IMG/VR virus record: IMGVR_UViG_3300036978_000557
Location: 1-33,015 of that record
Length of the DNA: 33,015 nt
Strand: one strand, 5' to 3'
Source: a virus
The notes under the pieces are model-generated. The model saw only the letters and a program-made list of their open reading frames with translations, ran no database searches and was not told where the DNA came from. The translations under genes were made by a program, and so were the position numbers. Positions 1 to 7,540 of the stretch are shown one piece after another (within the stretch, counting starts at the first letter, position 1; every line of letters starts with the position of its first letter).

Positions 1-28
1 CACCACCCCACCCCCCCCCTACGCACAC

Positions 29-66
29 ATATAGATATAGAATATAGAATATAGATATAGGTATAG
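29..66. repeat. TATAG short tandem repeats, AT-rich
   Basis: Six TATAG units spaced 6-7 bp apart run through this segment, which is strongly AT-rich in an otherwise GC-rich genome. Such a tract next to iteron-like repeats resembles the DNA-unwinding element of a replication origin. It could also hold overlapping -10-like promoter elements, but no matching -35 box was found. Confidence 0.7.
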
Positions 67-92
67 GGGTGGTAGGGGGGTGGGGGGTGGGG
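66..92 (+). other. Potential G-quadruplex
   Basis: Four G-runs (66-69, 75-80, 82-87, 89-92) are separated by a five-base loop and two single-T loops. This fits an intramolecular parallel G-quadruplex on the + strand. It overlaps the right arm of the 16-bp inverted repeat, so the two structures would exclude each other. This is prediction from base pattern only. Confidence 0.55.
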
Positions 93-124
93 TGGTGGTA
101 CCCCCCCTCCATTGAAGCTCTGAG

Positions 125-203
125 GCAAAAAACCCGTAACCCGTAAAGGTTCCGGGCGAACCTCGGTTACCCCGTTTCAAACCCGTACCAAACCCGTAAG
201 GCG
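125..203 (+). repeat. Left copy of a genome-end inverted repeat with CCCGTA iterons
   Basis: The module has a 23-bp block (125-147), a 21-bp spacer (148-168) and a 35-bp block (169-203). The first block is a perfect inverted match to 32953-32975. The second matches 32897-32931 with one mismatch (position 188). Spacers have equal length but unrelated sequence. CCCGTA occurs at 133, 140, 182 and 193, with CCCGTT at 171; the 171/182/193 sites are 11 bp apart, about one helical turn. The left spacer holds its own dyad (GGTTC/GAACC). It lies just upstream of the first rightward gene, so it may be an operator, an origin iteron array or both. Confidence 0.85.
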
Positions 204-236
204 CGCGAGGCTTCCCCGCCGGGTTAGGGGACTGGA

Positions 237-770
237 ATGACCACCACTCTCAGCATTGACGCAGGACTACACGGCTTAGGATGCGGACTATTCGACGGTT
301 TGGAACTTATAGCCGCTTGGTACGCTTCCCCGGGCGGTTATGGGCGCGGACCGGCTCGGTGGCGCGCAGTTATAGCGGCGGGACTCGCTCCGCTGGAAAC
401 TATGGCCATAAGTCCCGACACGGTAGCCATAGAGACCATGCAAATCTATAATCGAGCATCATCGCGAGGTGATCCAGCCGATATTCTGGAGGTGCAGGGC
501 GTCTGTGGCGCTATATCTGGATGGGGTCCGTTCGCTGGGTCCACGCTGGTCGGGTACGCTCCGCGTGCGTGGAAAGGCGCGGTCCCCCAGGCCGTCTACG
601 CCGCCAGAGTGGACGCCTACCTCGCGAGGCGCGGGTGGAGCTCGCGGGTGTCACCGCACCCAGCTGCGCGGCACCACGACGTCTGCCACGGCATCGGGGT
701 GGGCCTCCATCACCTCGGACTTGTCGTCGCAGGAAAAAGCTGCTACCCTGCTCCCGGCCTGTCGTTGTAG
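237..770 (+). CDS. RuvC-like Holliday junction resolvase (RNase H fold)
   Basis: This 177-residue protein resembles phage RuvC-type resolvases, which cut branched DNA before or during packaging. The opening strand is LSIDAGLHGLG with the expected first acidic residue at D8. The second acidic residue lies in VAIET (E66). A C-terminal HHDVCH segment places D148 and H151 where RuvC has its last acidic pair, so the final position is His rather than Asp. The length is close to bacterial RuvC. The start is an ATG behind AGGGGA. It sits directly before the terminase genes, a usual place for a resolvase that clears junctions ahead of packaging. The fold call is fairly safe; the exact substrate is inferred. 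Confidence 0.65.
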   Translation: MTTTLSIDAGLHGLGCGLFDGLELIAAWYASPGGYGRGPARWRAVIAAGLAPLETMAISPDTVAIETMQIYNRASSRGDPADILEVQGVCGAISGWGPFAGSTLVGYAPRAWKGAVPQAVYAARVDAYLARRGWSSRVSPHPAARHHDVCHGIGVGLHHLGLVVAGKSCYPAPGLSL

Positions 771-797
771 CGCCTCCCCTTTGAGCGTGCTCGCCAC

Positions 798-1244
798 TTG
801 AACGTACCCCGCACACAACTGACCACCCTCCAGCTCGCGTGCATCCAGCACCTCGTAGCGGATGGGTGGTCCGTTCAACGCTGCCTCGATCACTACCACA
901 TCCCAAAGGCAACGTGGTACAACCAGTGGCGCAACGACGGGCGGTTTCTGCCTGCGATAGATGAGGCCAAGCGGGTGCAGCGCGAGGGCGTGTGGGCGAG
1001 CATCGCGGCCTCGGGTGTGCGCGCGGCTCAGGTGCTCGACGACATAATGATGGACCCGATGTCCAAAGAGTCGGTGCGGGTGCAAGCGGCCACCACGCTG
1101 CTGGACCGTGCCAACTACCTCAAAGCGGAAGCCGCCGCAGCAGAGGTCGTTCCGTACGCCACGCGCGACGAAATGGTGGCGGCGTTGGCCTCCATCCCCG
1201 TCGATGTGCTCGAGGCCGCACTGGCCGCGCGGGTCAAGCCATGA
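798..1244 (+). CDS. Terminase small subunit (probable)
   Basis: This 148-residue protein should bind phage DNA and hand it to the large subunit. The N-terminal half carries a helix-turn-helix-like stretch (LACIQHLVADGWSVQRCLDH, then IPKATWYNQW), typical of small terminases that mark the packaging site. The C-terminal half is helical and alanine-rich, fitting an oligomerisation region. The start is a TTG with no clear ribosome binding site. The preceding resolvase ends at 770 in the same reading frame with one TAG and no other stop between, so readthrough or an unusual start is possible. Its stop overlaps the next start as ATGA, indicating translational coupling. The call rests on the HTH and on the adjacent large terminase. 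Confidence 0.65.
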   Translation: MNVPRTQLTTLQLACIQHLVADGWSVQRCLDHYHIPKATWYNQWRNDGRFLPAIDEAKRVQREGVWASIAASGVRAAQVLDDIMMDPMSKESVRVQAATTLLDRANYLKAEAAAAEVVPYATRDEMVAALASIPVDVLEAALAARVKP

Positions 1245-2566
1245 TGCTTCGGGTACTGGCTACCTTGCGAGACCGCCAGCTCATGCTGTTCCAAGCCTCG
1301 CCGGCGCTGGTGGGGTTCATGCGTTCGACGGCACGGCGCATACTGGTCCGCGCTGCCAACCGCGTCGGCAAGACGAAGCACGCCGCCGCCAAGCTCGCCT
1401 CGCTCATGCTCGAGCGCGCCGGTGGTCGGTACCGCGCGGTCGCTGTTAACTACCAGCAGTCCATCGCGGTGGTCGGGCAGTACCTCGCGAACTTTCTGCC
1501 TGCGGACCAGCTGGCGTCCAACTGCCGGTTCAGTTTGGAAAACGGATGGACACACCAGCTCATCGTGCTCCGCAACGGCACAACGTGTGAGATTCGAAGC
1601 TGCGAGCAGGCGGCTATCTCACACGCGGGCAGCGACCTCGACGGCGTGTGGCTCGATGAGGTTCCGCCCAGTTTCATATTGCAGGAAAACTTGTACCGCG
1701 TGAAAGCCCGCGACGGTTGGGTGTGGATAACTGCCACCCCCATCGGTCGCCCAGTCGAGTACCTCCGCAAAGTGCTTGCCGACGAAGACACCACCTGGGT
1801 GGAGCACGTCGCGCCCCTGTCGGCATCCAACTGCCCTTGGTACTCGGAGGCACAGGTCGAGGCGTGGGTCGCAGAGGCGCGGCTGTTCCCCGACAGCTAC
1901 GAGCAGCGGATCAACGGCGCGTGGGAAGGAACGACCAGCGAGCGGACGTTTAGCGGGTTCGACTCGACGTGCTTGATCAACGCGGAGCACCCGCTGCCCA
2001 AGGCTTGCCGCATCGGGGTGGGCCTCGACCACGGCGAGCACGCTGGGTCACAGGTCGCCGTGTTGATCGCATGGAACAGCGACGGCGTGTGGGCGCTCGA
2101 TGAGGAAGTCAGCACCAAAGCGACGACGCCCGCCGACGACGCAAAGGCCGTGCGGCGGATGCTCATGCGAAACGGCATGGACATCCACCAAGTCGATGTG
2201 TGGGTCGGCGACATCAACAGCGCCGGCAAAGCGCAGGCGGGTTTTCGCGTCAACGACGTGCTCGCCTACGAGCTCGCAAAGGACGCTGGACACCATCGGC
2301 AAGGGTTCACTATCGGCACACCGGTCAAAGGCAAGGGCAGCGTTGACTACGGTGAAAAGCTGCTCAACTCCGCGTTCCTGCTGCATAAGTTATGGGTCGC
2401 CCCTCGATGTGTCGCACTTATCAAAGGGCTCAAGCACTCCAAGGGCATCAAAGCGGATGAAAGCCTCAAACACGCCCTCGACGCACTCCGATACATCGCC
2501 TATGCCCCCCTCTCTGCCATGACCGGTCAGCGGCACGCCGCAACCCGCTACCAACTGTCACTTTAG
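1241..2566 (+). CDS. Terminase large subunit (ATPase-nuclease packaging motor)
   Basis: This 441-residue protein pumps DNA into the prohead and cuts it. The ATPase part has a Walker A-like ANRVGKT (residues 39-45), a Walker B VWLDE (136-140) and a coupling-type ITATP (163-167). The RNase H-like nuclease part follows, with GLDHGEHAGS (D263), WVGDINSAGK (D324) and a late HALDALRY (D414). The length and domain order are normal. The frame is open upstream to about 992, but the ATG at 1241 overlaps the small-subunit stop and begins right at the conserved domain, so it is preferred. The portal gene follows after 8 bp. Confidence 0.9.
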   Translation: MMLRVLATLRDRQLMLFQASPALVGFMRSTARRILVRAANRVGKTKHAAAKLASLMLERAGGRYRAVAVNYQQSIAVVGQYLANFLPADQLASNCRFSLENGWTHQLIVLRNGTTCEIRSCEQAAISHAGSDLDGVWLDEVPPSFILQENLYRVKARDGWVWITATPIGRPVEYLRKVLADEDTTWVEHVAPLSASNCPWYSEAQVEAWVAEARLFPDSYEQRINGAWEGTTSERTFSGFDSTCLINAEHPLPKACRIGVGLDHGEHAGSQVAVLIAWNSDGVWALDEEVSTKATTPADDAKAVRRMLMRNGMDIHQVDVWVGDINSAGKAQAGFRVNDVLAYELAKDAGHHRQGFTIGTPVKGKGSVDYGEKLLNSAFLLHKLWVAPRCVALIKGLKHSKGIKADESLKHALDALRYIAYAPLSAMTGQRHAATRYQLSL

Positions 2567-2574
2567 GAGCTACC

Positions 2575-4029
2575 ATGCTGCAACCTGAGAACCCCAACGA
2601 CCAAGCCCGCTGGACGATGACCCGCCTACGCCGCAACATGTTGCAGGGAACGTGGGAGCAAGAGATCCAAGAGCGGATGCGGGAGCAGATGGGCCTCACC
2701 AACGTGGGCAACCTCGGTCGCCCGTCCACCTCGGTCAACTTGCTCGAGAACACCACCGACCAGACGGCGATCATCTACGACGCCGCGCCCACCGTAACCA
2801 ACCCGGCCTTCGACCCTGAGCAGGCTAAGGCGTGGAGCGACACCGTCAACGGTGCCCACCTTTGGGGCATCATGCAGGACGTGTGCAGTAAGACGGTCGG
2901 CCTGCGTGAGTGCTTCTTGTGGGTGGTCCCGACCGCCTCGGGTATGCAGCTGGAGATCGTAACGCCCGATGAGATCGTGGTGCTCAAGACCACCGGGGAC
3001 GCCTCGACCCCGACCGCGCTGAAGCGGGCGGTGACGTTTGCCGTCACCAGCGCGCTCACCGGCAAAGTGGAGCACATCGATACATGGGAGTGTTGGGATG
3101 TGTCGGATCCGACCGCGCCGACACACACCGTGTTGGACGGCGAGGGCAACGACATCACCGCCGACGTCTACCCCGACGACCAGGGCACTTACCTTTACGT
3201 CGATGAGCAGGGGCCGTACCTGCCCTGCGTGCTGTATCGGGCGCGATACACCGGCGATACATTCGACCCGTACTGGGGCTCGGGACTGGTACACGGCACG
3301 CTGGACATCGGCATTGCGTGGACCGTGTGGTCCGTCTGCCTCAGAAACAACAGCTGGCCGCAGTGGTACCTCGTTGACGGTGTGGTACCCGGCCAAAGCA
3401 TCGGCGACACACCCAACATGCTCGACGGGGTGGCAGCGCCTCCCGGCACTATCGAGCTCGCGCCCAACTCCATCATCCGGTTTAAAAGCGAGGGTGGGCC
3501 GGGTAGCGCGAAGGTGGGGCAGCTCACGCCGTGTGACGCGAAGCTCATGGCCGAAGCGATTATGATAAAACAGAACACGATCCTCAACAACGTCGGCATC
3601 CACCCCGACGACTTGAGCAACGCAGGCCAGCCGATGAGCGGCGTGGCCATCCAGCTCAAGAAGTCGTCAAGCCGCAAGATCGCAACGGCGATGGTTCCTA
3701 TGTTCCGCGACGCCGACTCCAAACTGTACAACGTCATGGCGCGCGTCCACAACGTGTTCTACGCCGACAGCGAGCAGGGCATCCCGATGTTGCCCACGGA
3801 GGGTTGGCAGATCCAGTACAACCTGCCCGAAATGTCCACCGATGAGTTTCTCGCGGACCTCGCCAAAGACGAAACGCTCATCGAGCTTGGCCTGCTGTCC
3901 AAAGTAGACGTCGCGATGAAGTTCTACTCCCTGACCGACCCAGCCGCCGCCATCCGCAAGCTGCAAGAAGTCGCGCAGTACAACCTCATGTTCCCGTTCG
4001 TTCCTCCGTCCACCAAACCAAAGTTCTAA
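2575..4029 (+). CDS. Portal protein
   Basis: This 484-residue protein is called the portal, the ring at one capsid vertex through which DNA passes. It lies between the large terminase and the head genes and has the expected size. The sequence has a mixed alpha/beta body, a region resembling portal stem and wing segments (LMAEAIMIKQNTILNNVGIH), then SGVAIQLKKSSSRK, a pattern seen near the C-terminal part of SPP1/HK97-type portals. The ATG follows GGAGCTACC, a good ribosome binding site with the same leader style as several neighbours. No fused head-morphogenesis domain is visible. Confidence 0.75.
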   Translation: MLQPENPNDQARWTMTRLRRNMLQGTWEQEIQERMREQMGLTNVGNLGRPSTSVNLLENTTDQTAIIYDAAPTVTNPAFDPEQAKAWSDTVNGAHLWGIMQDVCSKTVGLRECFLWVVPTASGMQLEIVTPDEIVVLKTTGDASTPTALKRAVTFAVTSALTGKVEHIDTWECWDVSDPTAPTHTVLDGEGNDITADVYPDDQGTYLYVDEQGPYLPCVLYRARYTGDTFDPYWGSGLVHGTLDIGIAWTVWSVCLRNNSWPQWYLVDGVVPGQSIGDTPNMLDGVAAPPGTIELAPNSIIRFKSEGGPGSAKVGQLTPCDAKLMAEAIMIKQNTILNNVGIHPDDLSNAGQPMSGVAIQLKKSSSRKIATAMVPMFRDADSKLYNVMARVHNVFYADSEQGIPMLPTEGWQIQYNLPEMSTDEFLADLAKDETLIELGLLSKVDVAMKFYSLTDPAAAIRKLQEVAQYNLMFPFVPPSTKPKF

Positions 4030-4038
4030 GGAGTCTCT

Positions 4039-4680
4039 ATGGCAACCGAAACCACCGAAGCCGAAGCCCGCATCCAGCAACTGATCACCGAACGCAACGC
4101 CGCGCGCTCGGACCTCCAAGAGGCGCGAGCGGAGATCGCAACGCTCACCGAAGCAGGCACCGCCACCAAAGGCGCGACGGAGTCTGCTGTCGCAGCTGCG
4201 CGCGCTGAAATGCAGGCGCGCATCACGGAGCTGGAGTCGTCGCTCCGTCGCACCACCAACCGCTCCCTGCTGCTCGCGGACAAGATCCCCGAAGACGGCA
4301 TGGACGATCTTTTGGAGTACCTGGACTACCAGTACAGCAAGCTCGAGGCCGGTGCTGACGGCACAGCCAAACCAGAGTTTGCGGACTGGTACAAGGGCGC
4401 GAGGCGCGACAACAAGGTGTTGCGGGCAGCGATGAAGCCCTCGGTGGCGGCAAAGGCGGCAGAGGTTGAAGGCGAGACCGTCGAGACCGTCGAGGCCGCG
4501 CCGGTCAAAGCGGCACCCGCAGCTCGTACCGCCATCCCTGCCAAACCCAACGTGGTGCCGGTTCGACCCGGGGACACGGGCAAAGAGATCGATATCTCAA
4601 AGCTTAAACATGGCACCGCAGAGTTCGCCGCAGCTAAGGCTCGGTTGAAGCAGTTAGCGTTTCCGTCCGTGCGGCAGTAA
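4039..4680 (+). CDS. Probable capsid scaffolding protein
   Basis: This 213-residue protein sits between portal and capsid genes, where scaffold genes usually lie. Residues 1-75 form a charged heptad-rich coiled coil. The middle has a short helical segment (DGMDDLLEYLDYQYSKLEA). A low-complexity Ala/Val/Glu linker is followed by a short basic helical tail, a common layout for scaffolds whose C-terminal end binds the capsid protein. No serine-protease motif is seen in or near it, so this phage appears to lack a recognisable prohead protease. The start follows AAGGAGTCTCT. The role is inferred from position and composition. Confidence 0.5.
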   Translation: MATETTEAEARIQQLITERNAARSDLQEARAEIATLTEAGTATKGATESAVAAARAEMQARITELESSLRRTTNRSLLLADKIPEDGMDDLLEYLDYQYSKLEAGADGTAKPEFADWYKGARRDNKVLRAAMKPSVAAKAAEVEGETVETVEAAPVKAAPAARTAIPAKPNVVPVRPGDTGKEIDISKLKHGTAEFAAAKARLKQLAFPSVRQ

Positions 4681-4840
4681 AAAGTAACTTATAACTTATA
4701 GCGTATGCGGCTTGCCAACCGGGACCATAGCCGGTACCGTAGAGGCAACGCCCGCCCCACGTCAAGGGGCTCCGATGATCGGTCGCCCACGTTACGGGTC
4801 GGAGTTCCCCCCCTCAACCCTTGATTTTAGAGTGTGACTC
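4681..4840 (+). promoter_or_regulatory. Structured leader before the capsid gene with competing stems
   Basis: This is the longest untranslated gap in the late region. ACCGG (4718-4722) pairs with CCGGT (4731-4735). GCCCC (4754-4758) pairs with GGGGC (4766-4770). The same GGGG can instead pair with CCCC at 4807-4810 while CTCCGA (4770-4775) pairs with TCGGAG (4799-4804), leaving a TT bulge. CCGA/TCGG (4772-4782) is a further small hairpin. The mutually exclusive stems resemble a regulatory leader. No U-run follows, so it is not a typical terminator. No tRNA T-arm is present. The function is unknown. Confidence 0.5.
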
Positions 4841-5764
4841 ATGGCCGCAGATACCAATGCCTCCCTCGCCGGCGACCTCGGCATTACCGCATATTTGAAC
4901 CTCCAGTTTTTCGACCTGCTTCACGAAACGCGCGACTTGAAGGAAGTTTGCACCTACGTTCCGTTTACAGCGGGAGCAGGGAGTGCAACCCAGAAGCTGC
5001 GTTTTCTCCAGCCCGTCGATCCGATGACCCAGCCCGGTGAAATCACCGCGCCCGCGATCACCAACTGGACCACCGCGAACAAGACGATCACCGTCGCCAA
5101 GTCGAACCTTTACCGCAGCGGCTCCGACCTCGCGTACATCACCGGCGTTATCCAAGCGGACAACCTGGTTATGTCGTTCCTCAAGTCCGTCGTGTACCAC
5201 CGCTCCAGCCTCATCGCGGCGTTGGGCTCCGGTTTCACCGCGAACACCGCAGTCGGCTCCACCGGCGTGGCGCTTACCGTGGATACAGCCTATGCAGGCC
5301 TGTTCAGTCTCAGGAAGGCCTTAGTTGAAGGTCAGATCGACCTCGTTACGCACGCGACCGGAATCACCCAGTTCATGGCCTCGCTCCGTGGCGAGACCGC
5401 TACCCCGCTGCAAATCGCCCCTGAGACTCAGGGCGCGCTTTCCAACGACGGCAGCGGCAACATCCAGTTCAGCTGGATGGGCATCAACTTCCGCAGCCAC
5501 GCCTCGGTGCCCAAGATCAACGCCAACGCGGACTACAGCGGCTTTATGTCCAGCCCCCGCGCCATTGCGTTCACCGAAGCACCGGTTGCGAACTTCCTCA
5601 GCCGTCAGTCGTTCAACCCGCAGACCGTGGCCGGTGAGACCGCCATCATCTGTCAGGATCTCAGCACCGAATCTATCGGCGCTCGCTCCTACATCTGCCA
5701 CTACTACCCCGGTGTGGCTGAAATGGAAGACGCGCGCGGCGTCCAGGTTGTGTCGGCGGTCTGA
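4841..5764 (+). CDS. Probable major capsid protein
   Basis: This 307-residue protein is the best candidate for the shell subunit. It follows the scaffold candidate, has the length of small HK97-fold capsid proteins, and has the expected alternation of a helical N-terminal region (about 1-40), beta-rich segments, a long central helix near residues 105-130 and a beta-rich C-terminal half. No long N-terminal delta domain is seen, consistent with a separate scaffold. The Shine-Dalgarno is weak (AGAG in TTTTAGAGTGTGACTC), a degraded form of the TTTTAGGAG leader before other head genes. A strong hairpin follows at 5780-5802. No definitive motif can be named, so the call rests on order and size. Confidence 0.65.
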   Translation: MAADTNASLAGDLGITAYLNLQFFDLLHETRDLKEVCTYVPFTAGAGSATQKLRFLQPVDPMTQPGEITAPAITNWTTANKTITVAKSNLYRSGSDLAYITGVIQADNLVMSFLKSVVYHRSSLIAALGSGFTANTAVGSTGVALTVDTAYAGLFSLRKALVEGQIDLVTHATGITQFMASLRGETATPLQIAPETQGALSNDGSGNIQFSWMGINFRSHASVPKINANADYSGFMSSPRAIAFTEAPVANFLSRQSFNPQTVAGETAIICQDLSTESIGARSYICHYYPGVAEMEDARGVQVVSAV

Positions 5765-5779
5765 TAGGTAGATAGTCGA

Positions 5780-5814
5780 GGGGGTCCGACACCCGGACCC
5801 CCCGTACCCTTTTT
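5780..5814 (+). terminator. Hairpin after the capsid gene, terminator-like
   Basis: GGGGGTCCG (5780-5788) pairs perfectly with CGGACCCCC (5794-5802) over a five-base loop. A T-run at 5810-5814 begins seven bases after the stem, so it is imperfect as an intrinsic terminator. It could partly stop transcription or protect the 3' end of capsid mRNA. Transcription must continue to some extent, since head and tail genes follow. Confidence 0.6.
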
Positions 5815-5827
5815 AGGAGTCTCTCTC

Positions 5828-6520
5828 ATGGATCTCACTGCCAAGCAGTTTTCGCCGCAAGCGTTCAGCGAGGTCTCAGAGACCCGCGACCGCCTCCCCG
5901 TGCAAATGATCAACAACAAGCACGAGTTGTTCCACAAGCCCTTCGATTGGGAGCTTAAAAACGGCGCTTGGCTGCCGGTGTTGTCGGTGATGCCTTTCAT
6001 GGCAAGCCTGAACAACTACGATATGGATGGCGTGAAGGACTGCGAAAACGTCCGCCAAATCTTTAGGAACAAGGGCTGCGCTTGCATTCCCAACGGCGAC
6101 CAGCGCCTCGGCAAATATGCCAACTACATGGCGACCGTCGATGCGTACAACCCCGCCATGAACAGCGTCGGGAAGTACTGGATCACGATTTTCGATAGCC
6201 CCATCATGGTTGGTAATCGGGTCAAGTGGGCCCGCGACGAAAAGGGCTACGACGCCTTCCGGCAGCTGCTGGTGGACGTCGGCATTGTGACCCTCAACGC
6301 GACCATCGCGGGCATGGTCATTGATCGCAAAGTCGAGTCCCTGACCTCGATGCATCAGATCCCCGTGACCTCGAAGTCCAAGCAGCTCGCGGTCGAAACC
6401 CTCGAGCGCGACATCGCGGCAATGCGCGCCTCGCTGCTGGGCCTCGACCAGCCCGTCCCCGCCGCGCAACCCAAGCGCCGGCGCTTCACTTCTACACCTG
6501 CAACTGAGGATGAATCCTAA
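5828..6520 (+). CDS. Putative virion protein, unknown
   Basis: This 230-residue protein follows the capsid gene behind a good ribosome binding site (TTTTAGGAG). It has a compact mixed alpha/beta N-terminal two thirds, with Cys pairs around NKGCACIPNG, then a helical region (SKQLAVETLERDIAAMRASL) and a proline- and arginine-rich tail. No family was recognised. Its position suggests a head-associated or minor capsid protein. The stop overlaps the next start as TAATG, so the two are likely made together. Confidence 0.6.
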   Translation: MDLTAKQFSPQAFSEVSETRDRLPVQMINNKHELFHKPFDWELKNGAWLPVLSVMPFMASLNNYDMDGVKDCENVRQIFRNKGCACIPNGDQRLGKYANYMATVDAYNPAMNSVGKYWITIFDSPIMVGNRVKWARDEKGYDAFRQLLVDVGIVTLNATIAGMVIDRKVESLTSMHQIPVTSKSKQLAVETLERDIAAMRASLLGLDQPVPAAQPKRRRFTSTPATEDES

Positions 6521-6777
6521 TGCCCTACGCACCCGAAGCCCTCGAGGCTACCCGCTCCGCGTTGCAGGCCGCGCTCGCCGCTTGCGAGGCCTACGACCCT
6601 GCCGACTCCGCACCGCTCGATGAGGCGCTTGTGGCGCTCGAGCAGGCGGTCGCCGGAATGAAGGGCGATACCGAAGAAGAGGACATGGACATGTCCAAAA
6701 TGGACCTTGCCGCCAAGTCGCCCGAAGACAAGGCGACGCTAAAAGCCAAGCTCGCTAAGGCGGCGTTCGGTGGCTAG
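6520..6777 (+). CDS. Small acidic helical protein, unknown
   Basis: This 85-residue protein is coupled to the upstream gene by TAATG. It is very acidic in the middle (GDTEEEDMDMSKMD) and helical at both ends. The C-terminal part (SPEDKATLKAKLAKAAFGG) is basic. No family was recognised. Its place among head genes suggests a virion or assembly role. Confidence 0.55.
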   Translation: MPYAPEALEATRSALQAALAACEAYDPADSAPLDEALVALEQAVAGMKGDTEEEDMDMSKMDLAAKSPEDKATLKAKLAKAAFGG

Positions 6778-6949
6778 CGATCCCAACGCCCCCAGCAAGG
6801 TCGTTGGCTTCGGCTACGGCGAGCAACCCAACAGCCGCAGGGCAATGGGAGAGGTCACCAAAGCGATGATCCAAGGCGGTGTCAAGCCCGCCGATGCAGA
6901 ACGCAAGGCACGCCAACTTGCGGTAGACTGGGACCGGAAAAACCGGTAG
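6770..6949 (+). CDS. Small 59-residue protein, unknown
   Basis: A GTG at 6770 opens a 59-codon frame overlapping the end of the previous gene by 8 bp and closing at TAG 6947-6949. The product begins MASDPNAPSK and has a helical second half (GEVTKAMIQGGVKPADAERK) with many charged residues. The tight packing between flanking genes and the non-repetitive composition make it likely to be real. The 3' end contains a small ACCGG/CCGGT dyad (6933-6947). No function can be assigned. Confidence 0.5.
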   Translation: MASDPNAPSKVVGFGYGEQPNSRRAMGEVTKAMIQGGVKPADAERKARQLAVDWDRKNR

Positions 6950-6988
6950 CCCGGAAGAGACTTTCAACCCCCCGTTTTAGGAGATACC

Positions 6989-7540
6989 ATGCCCGCATCC
7001 ATCAAGAGCACTACCCCGTTTCAGTTCTATCGCCGCTTGGCTTATGCGGGCGATGGTGTTGCTGAGCAGACGATCACTGCCGCGTTGACGATCACTCCGT
7101 TTTACGAAGAGATCATCGCGCTCAACCCTTCGACGGGTACCCGCGTTGTGACCCTGCCGACTGCGGCAGCAGGCGCTCGCAAGGGCATGTGGCACCGCAT
7201 CGTTAACAGCGGAACAACCTACAACTTGACCATCAACAAGCCCGCTGCGACCACGCTCTGCACGCTTGCGCCTGGGCAGTTCTGCGATGTCGTGTTTGGC
7301 ACCGTTTGGACGCTGGTGGGGGCTTCCCCGACCTCGACGAAATCCTCGGAGCAGACCGGCACCGGCGCACCTCAGGTAGTCGCGCACGGCCTGAATGTAG
7401 TGCCGTCGCTCTACTACGCAGTGCCCAGCAACCTGACCGGCGGTGCCTACGTCGTATCTGCGGAAAGTGCCGATAATAACAACGTTACCTTGACGGTCAC
7501 GTTGGGCGAGAAGTTCCGCGTCATCGCGTTCGCCAAATGA
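6989..7540 (+). CDS. Beta-rich virion protein, head decoration or fibre candidate
   Basis: This 183-residue protein has a strong Shine-Dalgarno (TTTTAGGAGATACC). The sequence is rich in Thr, Val and Ala with repeated strand-like segments. The middle (LNPSTGTRVVTLPTAAAG, then IVNSGTTYNLTINKPA) resembles a beta motif seen in many phage head-fibre and surface proteins. A Ser/Thr/Gly linker near residues 112-125 separates a second beta domain ending in LGEKFRVIAF. Its position in the head module suggests a decoration or head-fibre protein. No enzymatic motif is present. Confidence 0.55.
   Translation: MPASIKSTTPFQFYRRLAYAGDGVAEQTITAALTITPFYEEIIALNPSTGTRVVTLPTAAAGARKGMWHRIVNSGTTYNLTINKPAATTLCTLAPGQFCDVVFGTVWTLVGASPTSTKSSEQTGTGAPQVVAHGLNVVPSLYYAVPSNLTGGAYVVSAESADNNNVTLTVTLGEKFRVIAFAK

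Larger units (their letters stand above)
1..97. repeat. 16-bp inverted repeat bounding an AT-rich core at the left end
   Basis: Bases 1-16 (CACCACCCCACCCCCC) are the exact reverse complement of bases 82-97. The arms flank an AT-rich core of short TATAG repeats. The arms could form a cruciform or hairpin, and the C-rich and G-rich runs could form i-motif or quadruplex structures. The right end of the window also finishes in a C-rich tract (ACCCCACCCC, also found at 5-14), so an assembly break or overlap in low-complexity DNA is possible. No gene is seen in 1-236. Confidence 0.7.

Noticed and set aside
4681-4840. tRNA gene in the gap before the capsid gene
   Set aside because: Several stems are present but there is no T-arm consensus and no consistent acceptor and anticodon stems.
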